A stretch of DNA of 64,000 nt, taken from contig PJRA01000220.1 of the NCBI GenBank assembly GCA_016987375.1, positions 448-64,447 on the forward strand. The letters are read 5' to 3'. The DNA comes from Brachionus koreanus (Eukaryota > Rotifera > Eurotatoria > Ploima > Brachionidae). Shown here one piece after another: positions 46,706-57,835 of this stretch (position 1 is the first letter of the stretch; each line of letters begins with the position of its first letter). The notes below the pieces were generated by a model that saw only the letters and a program-made list of their open reading frames with translations, was not told the origin of the DNA and did no database searches. The position numbers and the translations under genes were made by a program.

Positions 46706-49700
46706 ATGACAAATTGGGACGAAAACGAACCCAAGCTGATTGAATCGGTAAGATCCCAATTTCTATATTTTTATTATAAAATATCGATTAAATATTTGTC
46801 CATTAGTCTAATCAATTTCTATTCTAAATTATAAAGTTACAAAAAATAATGAATCGGGTTTTTTGTTAAACACTTATTTATTTTTTCTATTAATATAAAA
46901 TAAAAATTATAAAAATTGAAATTGAATGCCTAAAACTCGAGACAAATTAACCTAGCATGCGGCCAAAGATTCTTGTTTTTACTCGAGCTAGTTTACAATT
47001 TCAATTTTTATATTCTTGTTGTATTCAAATCTATATTGTTTTAAATTTTCATGATTGATTGCACATTTAATATGTTTTAGCTATATTAACATTACTTTGG
47101 CGAAAATGCACTTGGCTTATTATAAAATTGTGTTTTCGTTTGAGAAGCATTTTCGCCAAGCTTTGCTGATGGCTATTAATTAGTTGTCTAATTGCTTAAA
47201 ATTTACTATCATTTATTTTTATTAATTTTATTCATTTTTAAGCCAATTATTAAATTCCCAAAAGTAAAATTCCATGCTCAAGCTAAATTTAATTAAATTT
47301 TTTTTAGATACTTCAACTAAAAGTAATAAAGCTCTAGTTCTAGTTTATAGGCCTAGGGCAAACAAGATTAGATTAGCTTGTTTACTATTGTTTTGATGTA
47401 TTCTAATGTTACTTAATCAACAATATATCTGGTAAAATGAGAGACAATGCTTTTTTTTTTTTATTTAATTTTTGTTATTATTTAGTATAGCTTATTTAAT
47501 TTTATTGCTTGAAACCTTTTACTAACACATAACTACCTAATCATTCGAAATGTTAAGATTTACGGTCAAATGACCACGGTTGATCCAAGATTATATCGCG
47601 GATTCACTGTTCTAATCCAATTCAATTTTAAATTCAATTTATTGACTAATCGATTTTTTTAGAATTTAGATTCAGAAATAAAGCCAAAGCAAATAGATGA
47701 ACAACAGAAAGTAATTCTTAATTTTTAATTATTAACAAAATTATTTACCTCCATGTGAGGTATGTTAAAAGAATGCTTGATAAGTATATGTCCTTCCATT
47801 ATTTTGGTAAGATGATAAAAGCTTTTCTAAGAATGCACGATTTTTTGGCTTAAATCAAAAAGCATGTTGTTAAATGGGTAACGATTTAAGACAAATAATC
47901 CTTTATCCTTTGCTTAAAATTTTAATTTGTAAAAAATATTTTAATCACTTTAATTTAAAAAGCTTATTTAGTTCGTATGCGAAACTCGATATGTACAAAA
48001 AAATAGCAAAAAAAAAATTGAGTTTATTTCAAATTACAAGATCAAATAATTTTGTCTTATTGAGGCTTATTCTTTTTTATTGAGTTAAGGTTATTTATTT
48101 TTTTAAAGTGTATTAAACAAAAACTTTTAAAGATAAAAAAGTTTGAAGAAAATTTAATTTATAAAAAACATTGTGAATTTTTATTTTAGTTTTGAAAATT
48201 ATTTAAAAAAAATAAGTTTTTATCATCATCATTTTCAACCAAGTATAACCCAGAAATTTTGTTTCAATTTTTTTATCTAATTTTTGAACATATTGATTTT
48301 CGCTAACCACATTGAGATCAAATTTTGATCGTTTGTATTTCTTAATTTTGATTCAAAATAAATTTACATAAATTTTAAATAAAATAATTTTTAAGCCCTA
48401 GTATAATTGAGCGGAGTGAAAAAAGTAAAATTTTTTTATTAAAAAAACAAAAATAAAAATACTTAAAATTTAAATACTTATTTTTGTGTATATATTTTTT
48501 TTATTGATAAATATTTTTTTTTTGTAAATTTTAAAATAATTAAAAATTAGCTAATCTTAAATAGAATGAGCCATATGCCAAAAATTCACATAAAATAGCT
48601 AAAATTTATATTTTAAAGGACAGAAAAATTGTGAAAAATGAAGGCACAGAAAATACGGCCCGGAATCCCAGTCCTGAGGTGACTAAAACTAATGACACAA
48701 AAAACGGTCTGAGGGGCTCTCTGAGTCGATCAGAATCCAGATCGGTTTCCAGAAATCATAGTAGATCGGTTTCATCCAAGTCAAGTCGATCACCATCGGC
48801 TTCGAGTAGATCGTCTCGGTCATCCTCCCAATCCTCAAGATCATCATACAGTAGAAGTAAAAAGAAGAAAGTTTCAAAAAAAAAGTCCAAAAAAAAGCGC
48901 AAATATTCATCTTCAAGATCTCGGTCTAGGTCGTATTCACGATCTTCTAGGTCCTCCTATTCTCGTTCTCGAACATATTCGCAATCAAGATCCAGATCCT
49001 CTTCAAGATCCTATTCTTCAAGATCGCGGTCATCATCCAGATCTCGTTCTTATTCTAGATCCGCATCATCAAGAAGTTCTAGATCAAGATCCAGCATTAG
49101 AAAATACAGAGACAGCAGAGACAGATCCTACTCTTCAAGTCGGTCAAGAAGTCGATCTAGGAAAAGAACTCCTAAATTGACTTCGTCTGCAAGAATTGTA
49201 CCGAAGAATTCGAAATACATTTACAATCCGACATCAGCCATTCCATTAAAAAATAAAGATAGATTTGGATTGAATTCTAATCGAAATAGACATTCAGCTT
49301 TCAATCTAAATCGCAATGAAGAAGCTAACATAAAATCTAAAAGCGCCATTTTGTCTCACTTAAATTTAAACAATAAAGCCAAAGAAGATTTGGTCAAAAG
49401 AAAACAAAAAGCTAAAATGGAAAAAGAAGCAGCTGAAAAATTAAAACAGATTGAAGAGAAAAATGATGACACTCCTGTAATACCGATTACAAGCTATCAA
49501 AACGAAAGTGATTCGGAGGAAGAGGATGAAGATGAGGATAAAAAAAATCCTGTTAAAAAACAAAAAATTGACAATAAATCAGATGATGAAGAGCAAAAAG
49601 AGAAAACAAAATCTATGCTTAATGTTTTAACAAAATTGAGTAAGAAAAAAAGTCTTAGCTCGTCAAACGAAACAAAAAAAGCGCCTATAATAAAAGCTGG

Positions 49701-50490
49701 CCAGTTGTCCAAGAACAAAATAGACGAAGTCCCTGTGAGCAAATTTATAGGACCCAAGCTTCCATATTACACAAAACAAACCAGTGAGAGAAAAGAAGAG
49801 CAAATAGATCGAAATGAAGGCGATGTGCAGCCAATTAATTATTCACAAGATGATTTGGCCAAATATGACGATTTATTAAAGCGTTCTCAGATGTATGCTA
49901 AATATAATCAAGTAAGTGTGGTAAATCTTGGCCCAAATGGTGAAACACAAATTAAAATGATCGAACTTGACAAAAACGAAAACAAAGTTCAAAATGAAAA
50001 TCCGATTCAGCTACAATCAAATGAGCTCTATGGTCTAAGTGTTCCTGAAGATGTTACTTTACAAAATTTAGAAAAAAAAACTGAAGAAGAAAATAAATTA
50101 ACATTCGAAAGTGGTTGTGATGAAAAACATCAGAATGATATTATCCACCACCAACAACAATCTCAAAATATGCTTTTGCAGCAACCACAATTGCAATTAC
50201 CACAGTCATTACACTATATTCCTTTTCAAAATCCGATGCAACAAATTATTCAATTGCCAAATTCAGGACTAAATTTAAACATGCTTCATTCTAACCCTTT
50301 AAATTTAATGCAAGCTACTAGCTTGAATTTACTACAGCAACCAATAATGACTGTTCAAAATACAGGGCTACCACTACAGTACATTACAGCTGGTCAACAA
50401 TTTATTCAATTAAGACCGGGTCTGCCTACTCTGACACCGCAGCCTCAGTTCATTATTAACTCACCGTTTTACCGAATTTTACCACAATGA
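46706..50490 (+). CDS. Arginine/serine-rich (RS-domain) nuclear protein
   Basis: Likely a splicing-related nuclear protein. ATG 46706 opens exon 1 (46706-46747, MTNWDENEPKLIES). Exon 2 is 47663-47710 (NLDSEIKPKQIDEQQK) and exon 3 is 48619-50490, all in phase 0; the total is 653 residues. Exon 3 holds a dense RS domain (residues about 55-215, runs of SRSRS, SSRSS, KKKVSKKKSKKKRK). Next come a conserved-looking segment IVPKNSKYIYNPTSAIPLKN and a coiled coil rich in Lys/Glu. An acidic stretch, a second block with PVSKFIGPKLPYYTKQ, and a Gln/Leu-rich C terminus (LLQQPQLQLPQSL) follow. No RRM is visible. Homology to a named SR-related protein is not certain. Introns 1 and 2 are about 0.9 kb each, far longer than the local norm, and contain non-random elements described separately. 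Confidence 0.8.
46748..47662 (+). other. Long intron 1 of the RS-protein gene, with a candidate cassette exon
   Basis: A 915-nt intron in a gene set where 55 nt is usual. It includes patches of higher GC content: 46,935-46,995 with two CTCGAG words, a hairpin at 47,097-47,159 (arms TTGGCGAAAATGC and GCATTTTCGCCAA), and a possible 51-nt exon at 47,558-47,608. That exon is preceded by TACTAAC (47,520-47,526), a strong branch-point match, and by an AAG acceptor. It is followed by a GT donor and a 54-nt intron to exon 2. It would add IYGQMTTVDPRLYRGFT in frame. Confidence 0.45.
47711..48618 (+). other. Long intron 2 of the RS-protein gene
   Basis: 908 nt. It contains an open frame of about 69 codons (47,874-48,083) of Lys/Leu/Phe-rich composition that I take to be chance. 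No confident exon was seen. Confidence 0.4.
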
Positions 50491-51484
50491 AAATATAAAG
50501 CATTTTAAGAGTGTAATTAGATGAAGAATTCAATTCTTGAACAGTCCGAGTCGAAATGTTTTAAAAAAATTAAGTTTAGAATTTTTGTTTTGAATTTAAA
50601 GCGATATAATTATTTATTTTAAATCTTTTACATATATTAAATTTATTATTTTTGTTTGAATAAAGAAATATCTTTGATTTGTTAAGTTTTGACTTTACTA
50701 TTTTATTTTATTATAGTCAAATAAGAAGCCAATTAAAAAGTCTTGTCTATGATTAAAGTCTTTAAATTTTAGCCAACATATTAGAGTGACATTAGAAAAG
50801 AAGGACTAAGATTTTTTTTAAAGCAGGTATTTTATTATACTATGGTCAAGCATCATCATGCATAAACATAATTTTATTAAAAAAAATGTGTTAACTGCTA
50901 ATTAACACATAAATTTGTTTTACACATAAAACTATAATAAAATTAAAATTTAAAACATAAAAAAAATTGAAAATGTCTTCTAATTCTTTTCCATTTCAAC
51001 AACAAAACATATGAAGAGCTGGCATTTTCTGATCATCAGTATTTTATTCAAAGATATAACACTTGTCTAAATTACAGCGAACAGATGTCGCTTTTGGATA
51101 CTGCTTGAAAAATATTCAAGTTCAACCTCAGAATTAACTTTGGTCATAAATATCCATTCGATTTTTTGTCTAAGGAAAAAGAAAAATTTTCTATTTTATT
51201 TTAAGTTCATTACAATTTTTCTAATAATAATTTAATCACTTATTCACTGTTTACGAAACTATAATTTTATTTTTATTGTTATGTTTAAGGATTCAAAATT
51301 TAAAATTTTATATATTTTGTGTTTTTTTAGATTCACATTTTTTATATTTTGTTAATGCTTATCCCAGAGTTTATGTTTTTTAAATGTTTTTATTTATATT
51401 TAAAAAATCAGGTTCACAATAAAAAATTTGATAAATGTTTCAAACGTTTATTTAAATTTAAATTTTTATCTTTTCAGTGTTCAT
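50491..51484. terminator. Convergent 3' ends of the RS-protein and PUS7 genes
   Basis: About 1 kb between two stop codons facing each other. AATAAA at 50,659-50,664 is a candidate poly(A) signal for the plus-strand gene. Nothing else was recognised. Confidence 0.45.
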
Positions 51485-54011
51485 TTAATCAGCCAAAATT
51501 TCTCTTAAAGCCATTGTTGCATATGAGGATGTTGGAAGAGTAAATTCTAAACAAATAGCTTTCATTTTTTCATCGCAATTTGCTAATAACATAATTAAAT
51601 TTTAATTATTTCGGTTTAAGAAAAATAAACCTTGTAAACATTTTCAAATCAAATGATGTTTAGATTATAAAATGTGTCGGTATAGACACTATTACAAGAT
51701 ATGAAAAAAAGAAATTAAAAAAATTTACTTGGTATTTGATCATTTTCTGTCTGTGAATCTATAAAGTCCCAATCGCTTTTAACTAATTTTTCATTTCTGT
51801 TGGAATAAGTTACAGCATGATATTCTAAATTAATTGGTTTAACTAAAATATTTCTATAATCGCCACTTAGCGAAAAATCCCTTAAAATTTAGAGTTTAAT
51901 TTTAAAAATATTTTCAAATATTTTTTAATTAACTTTATTTTATTTTTAAAAGATTCAAATTTTAGTCCATGGTTGCTTAAGATTTCTTCATAATAGGATT
52001 TTACTTTAAAGTTAACTAAATTAAAAGAAAAAAAATTTTTAAGTTAATTTTTACTTTCATTTTGTGGATATAGGGAATTATATCCAGGCAATGGTAATAT
52101 AATATTCTCAATTGAATAATTTTTCAAGTTTTCCTCTGTTACATAGATAACTTCATTATTTTCTGATTGAACCAAATCTCCAATTACAGGTTTCAATCCA
52201 TACATTTCAACTCGCTTGCTTGTAGCTTGGTTCCAAATGTAGCTTTGGTAAGCGTGTAAATACATCATTCTCATGTTTCGAGGTATCTATTGAAAATTTA
52301 AAACAAAAATAAAATATTTTTTGAATATTAAAAAATTACGAATTGAAATGCACCCAAATAGTCATTTTTGGAACTTTTCACTAAGCCATCAAGGAGAAAC
52401 TTTTCAACACAATTTAATCTTTGAACATGAAGAAGTGCTTGATGTGGGTCATTTGTAGTAGACCAAATCACCCGTGCTTTTTTTACTTCTTCTTTCTCGA
52501 AATTTTGAACTCGTGGCTTTAGGATGAAATCTATTGCTTCTTTTAAATTATTTTTTATCAAAAATCTTAAAAAAATTCAAAAATTTTTCAAAGTTTTAAA
52601 ATGTTTATTAAAATGAAAATTGACTTGCTTGCCAATAATATAAGTAGGCACTTCAACGCTATTTCCAAATCTCTGTAAACCAAAATAATTTATAAAACCA
52701 TTATTTTTTAAAGATTCAACGCTATTAGATATGTTCAAATCGTTTTTTTCAGATAGCTCTCTTAAAACAATTTTAAATCTGTTGCCAGATAAATCGCCCA
52801 GCTTTAATCCATCATTAGAGATTCTTTATTACAAAAAAAAAACTTAAAAGTAAATTGAAAAAGACATTTTGGTTTTATTTAGGTATTTCTAAATTAAAAG
52901 TTCTAAAATAAATTTTATTTCATTTACTTGAAATTTCCGAGTTTTATATTATGAAAATTTTTATTTAAACGATTTATTTCTTTTGGACTGATTCTTAGAA
53001 AATTTAATGATTAAAAAAAAAATAAGAGAGAAAAATTTGGTTAAATACTTGAACAAAGAAATTGATTGAGCTGTTATGGCTTTTTTATCTTTTGTTCCTG
53101 AATAACCGGCTCTCTTGGCATTAATTCTTTTTAAAAATTCAAACAATATTAATTGAAAATTTTTAAATTTACCTCAAATGTTTGCAAATTAAATTTACAG
53201 CTTGTATTGTGTCAATATTTTCTTTGTACAAAGTACAAATTGTGAAATTTTTGTCTCCCAAATCTTTACTTCTTGAATTAATTTTGAAGCTATCTCTATT
53301 CGGCCGGCTCTTTTCAATTTGAAAAATTAAAGTCTAATTTTTTTCATTTAATTTCAGTATACTTTATTTTTTATGTGAGATATTTCAATTAGCTGATTTT
53401 GTTTATCTTTTTGAATTGTATTAGTAACATATTGATCAGTAGTTTGTTTTATATATTCATGAATTAATTTTCGATCGGATTTTTCTTCTTTAAATTAGAG
53501 GTAGATTTAAAATTTAAAAAAAAATTATTCTTACTAGGTGCATTGATACTCATTGATTCATCAGTCCTTGTACTTGATGATAAAAATTTTTCTAAATTGT
53601 TGAACAATTCTTCACCCAAAATTCTTTTTACATCAATTTCAATTGTTTCTTGTCCACTAGTGCTCTGTTTAGGCATTTCTTCAACAGGTGGAATATCAAA
53701 ATTTGTAAGTCTTACGACATTTCCCTCTAAATCAACTTCGTTCACTATAAAATCGTAATGACTTAAATTGTTGAAATAAGACTAAAATTATTGAAAACAT
53801 AAAAATGAACATACTTTTGCTTTAAAATCGCTTTGAATAGACATTGCTCTTTATTTACTCGTTCTTTGATCCCATAAATGTTTTGTGTAGATGTAAGTGG
53901 TGCTGCTGGTTCATCATTATCAAATTGCTCATATTCTATTTCTTCTTCTGATTCATTTGTTTTTAACTTTTTACGTTTAGACTCATTAAATTCATCTAGA
54001 TTTAGACTCAT
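51485..54011 (-). CDS. PUS7: Pseudouridylate synthase 7 (TruD family)
   Basis: Makes pseudouridine at UNUAR sites in tRNAs, U2 snRNA and mRNAs. ATG at 54011 and about eleven short exons run down to TAA at 51485-51487. The first join is 53815 to 53761, giving KQNHYDFIVNEVDLEGNVVRL. Family marks in order: the N-terminal KRKKLK basic patch (possible nuclear signal), SYFDFIVxE-type start of the catalytic fold, then AGYSGTKDKKAITAQ with the TruD catalytic Asp. NRFKIVLR follows, then NYFGLQRFGNS, the signature of the TruD insertion region, then RMMYLHAYQSYIWNQATS and the C-terminal PTSSYATMALREIL. All are classic for PUS7. It is head to head with AARS1. Middle exon edges were not all fixed, but the assignment is firm. 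Confidence 0.95.
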
Positions 54012-54315
54012 TTTAAAAAGAAAAAAAATTTTGAAATTTAAAATTTATTTTTTTCTCAATTATTATTTTAATGTAAGGTCAAGGCAAAATTTTGCATGCC
54101 TGTACCTAATTCAAGATAATTTTGAAATATAAATATCTGCAATTGTTCAATATATGTAGATTAAATGATGAAATTTAAAAAAAATTACGTGCAATAATGG
54201 GCTGGTATTCACTATAAATTAAATTAAAAATATTGATGCTCGAAATATTTTGTTTAGTTTTATTTATTTTTTATTAATTATTGATATTCGTGATTTTTAG
54301 AACTATTTTTCAAAA
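54012..54315. promoter_or_regulatory. Probable bidirectional promoter, PUS7 / AARS1
   Basis: 304 nt separate the two divergent start codons. GATTTTTAG at 54,292-54,300 is an acceptor-like site 15 nt before the AARS1 ATG. No core promoter element can be named with confidence. Confidence 0.6.
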
Positions 54316-57300
54316 ATGTCTATGCCATTTTTAAAGGCTAAAGAAGTTCGGCAAAAATTCATAGAATTTTTTACAAATAAACATCAACATTTGTATGTTC
54401 ATTCCTCTAGCACCATTCCTCTAGATGATCCAACTTTGCTTTTTGCGAATGCTGGTATGAATCAGGTTGGATTGAAAAACAAGAAAAAAAAATGCTCCAA
54501 CTTAATCAATTTATTTAGTTCAAACCTCTTTTTTTGGGTACTGTTGATCCGAATAGTGAAATGGCCAAATACCAAAGAGTTTGTAACAGTCAAAAGTGTA
54601 TTCGTGCAGGAGGCAAACACAATGACTTGGGTACTTTTAGCAGCTTATTTTAACTGATTACCAAAATTCTATTTGTTAAAATTAGATGATGTTGGCAAAG
54701 ATGTTTATCATCATACATTTTTTGAGATGTTAGGAAATTGGTCTTTTTCGAATTATTTTAAAGTATTCAGTTAATGTAAAAAAAAAAAAAGATTAATTGT
54801 AGTAAAAATTATTAAGACAGAGGCAATTGGAATGGCTATGGAGCTTTTATTAGATGTATTTAAAATAGACAAGAATCGTCTTTATGCTACGTATTTTGAG
54901 GGTTATCCTCAGAACAACTTGGAGCCAGATCTAGAAACAAAAGAACTATGGAAAAAATAGTATGTTTAGTTCTAAGCTAATATGAACTTTTTACGAAAAA
55001 TTTTTTCAAGTCTTCCAGAAGATCATATACTCAAAGGTAATATGAAAGATAACTTTTGGGAAATGGTAAATTTTACATTTTTCTGAAACAGTATAAGATT
55101 TAAAGAGAAAAAAAAAGGGTGAAACAGGTCCATGCGGTCCATGCACTGAAATTCATTATGATAGAATCGGAGGTAGAAACGCAGCTCATTTGGTAAATCA
55201 AGACGACCCTGATGTCTTAGAAATATGGAATCTTGTATTCATACAGTTCAATAGAGAAACGGACGGTTCTTTAAAACAGCTTCCAAACAAACATGTCGAT
55301 ACTGGTATGGGTTTTGAAAGATTGACTTCTGTTATTCAAGATAAACATTCAAATTATGACACAGATATATTTTTACCTATTTTTGATGCAATTAATAAAG
55401 TAAATTTAGATGAAATTCAAAAGTGTCTAATTAATTAATGACTGTTGGTTTATTTTTAAAGGGAACTGGTATCAGACCATATGAAGGAAAAGTAGGTGCT
55501 GAAGATGTAGACAAAATAGATATGGCATATAGAGTTGTTGCCGATCATATTAGAACATTGGTTATATCAATTAGCGATGGTGGCAGACCTGATAATATTG
55601 GACGTGGCTATGTATTGCGTCGTATATTGCGTCGTGCAATTCGATTTTCAATCAAAAAATTAAATGCAAAAGCTGGTTTTTTAGCTGATTTAGTTGATGT
55701 TGTTGTAGATTTACTAGGCGATGCATTTCCAGAGGTCAAAAAAGATCCTCAATATGTAAAAGATATTATAAATGAAGAAGAAACTCAATTTTTAAAAACA
55801 CTTAGTCGAGGTCAAAAGCTTTTAGAGAAAACAATTAGTCAACTTGAAAAAGATGTTAGAATTTTTCCAGGTGAAATTGCTTGGCGATTGTATGACACTT
55901 ACGGATTCCCATTTGATTTGACACAATTGATGTGCGAAGAAGCCGGCTTAACTGTTGACAAAGACAAATACGAGCAAGCAAAACAAGAATCAATACTTAA
56001 GTCACAAAACACAAATCAAAATACCACTGAATCAATCATGTTAGATGTGCATGCATTAGACGAGCTAAAGCGCAAATTGTTTCTACCAACCAATGATGCA
56101 CCAAAATATGATTATTCATTTGAAACTGAAAATAGTTCAAAAGGTGAATACAAGCTAAGACCTTGCAGAGCAACCATAAAAGCAATCAGAGCCGATAAGC
56201 AATTTTTGAACGAAATACCTGTGGGCCAAGAGTGTGGAATTTTGCTCGATCAGACTAGTTTTTATGCCGAGCAAGGAGGTCAAATAAATGACGAAGGTTT
56301 TTTCACTAAAGTAAATGATGAAGAAGAATGTGAATTTGTGGTAAACAATGTTCAAATTAGAGGTGGATACATCTTGCATATTGGATCACTTTCATGTGTT
56401 AATAAGAATGCTACTCTAAAAGTTGGTGATGAAATAGAACTATTTGTTGATACTGAAAGGCGACGTTCTATCATGAACAATCACACTGCTACTCATGTTC
56501 TCAATTTTGGCTTAAGAAAAGTCTTAGGTGAAGTAGATCAGCGAGGTTCACTGGTGGCTCCAGATCGTTTGCGCTTCGATTTCACTCACAAAACAGCCTT
56601 AAAAGTTGATCAAGTTAAACAAGTGGAAGATATTTGCCAACAAATTATAAACAAAAATTTAACAGTATATGCTAAAGAGACTCCATTAGCAGTGGCAAAA
56701 GCTATACAAGGCTTGAGGGCTGTTTTCGACGAAACTTATCCTGATCCTGTGAGGGTAGTTTCTGTTGGAATGCCCATCGAGGACTTAATTTCTGACCCCA
56801 ATGGACCTAATGCTTTAGACTATTCGGTCGAATTTTGCGGAGGAACCCATTTGAAAAACAGCCAACATATGGAAAAGTATGTTATTCTAAGCGAGGAGGC
56901 TATTGCTAAAGGCATTAGGCGTATAATTGCTGTTACAGGTGCAGAGGCTTTTAGAGCTCATAAGAAAGCTGATCAATTAGAAAAAGAAGTTATTCAATTG
57001 CGTGAAAAAGTTCAAAACGAAATAGAAAAAAATAAGGAAAATACAAACTTAATCGCTTTAAATAAAGAAATTTACAACCTAAATGAGTGTATAAACCAGA
57101 GTCAAATATCGTATTGGCGAAAAGACAAATTTAGATCAGACTTGGAAAAATTGAGAAAAAGTATTCTCGATTTGGACAAGGCAAATAAAACAAAACTTCT
57201 TGCAAGCTCTCTGGATGAAGTAAAAGAGTTTGTCAAAGAAAATTGTGATGCTAAAATTGTCGTCAGAGAGTTCAAAGTTGGTGGCGAATCCAAGTCATTG

Positions 57301-57635
57301 AATGAAGTGCTCAAAAATATTAGACAAAGTTTACCAGAATCATCAATTATGTTGTTTAGTATTGACGAATTAAATGAAAAGCTTTTATGTCTTTCATCTG
57401 TTCCAGAAGTAAATAATTTAGCATAAAATTTAAATTCACTGTTAATTTTAAATTGAATATTTAGTCGAAAAAAGCTGTTCTAAAAGCCAATGAATGGATC
57501 AATCAGTTATCTCAAATCGCAAATGGAAAAGGAGGAGGAAAAGACACACAAGCTCAGCTATCAGGTTCAAATATATCCAGTTTAAATGAGTGCATTGATA
57601 TTGCTCTGAAATTCGCTCAAATGAAAATAAACTAA
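54316..57635 (+). CDS. AARS1: Alanyl-tRNA synthetase, cytosolic
   Basis: Class IIc synthetase that charges tRNA-Ala and clears mischarged Ser/Gly. Eight exons: 54316-54465, 54519-54630, 54686-54762, 54817-54959, 55011-55065, 55118-55399, 55462-57408 and 57465-57635. They sum to 2,937 nt, 978 residues (human 968). Catalytic core: [45 protein letters not shown] (motif 2), [24 protein letters not shown] (motif 3), [13 protein letters not shown]. Editing domain: NHTATHVLN (HxxxH) and CGGTH. The C-Ala domain ends with [14 protein letters not shown]. Translation stops at VNNLA unless the intron at 57409-57464 is removed, after which [11 protein letters not shown] continues the conserved end. No mitochondrial presequence is evident, so cytosolic. 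All phases agree. Confidence 0.98.
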
Positions 57636-57835
57636 AATTTTAGTATAAAATTTTTAGTAAAAAAAAACAGCTGATAGACAAACAAAAATTATTTATTAAA
57701 AAAAAAAAGTTTATTAATAAAACAGATAAATAAAAATTTTATTGTTAATCATGTTTTTTTAATGGACTTGCAGCCATTGTCACCATCTTTCAAAATAACT
57801 TACTTGGGGTCTAAATTCTCCTTTTTAACTTAGGT

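Noticed and set aside
47558..47608. Possible tRNA or structured RNA in the GC-richer patch
   Set aside because: No cloverleaf, A box or B box could be drawn; splice-site context fits an exon better.
47874..48083. 69-codon frame in intron 2 of the RS gene
   Set aside because: Low-complexity Lys/Leu/Phe/Ile composition typical of translated AT-rich DNA; no domain and no convincing splice sites.
51349..51543. Plus-strand frame at the PUS7 3' end
   Set aside because: The minus strand here encodes the conserved PUS7 C terminus; the plus frame is hydrophobic low-complexity sequence.
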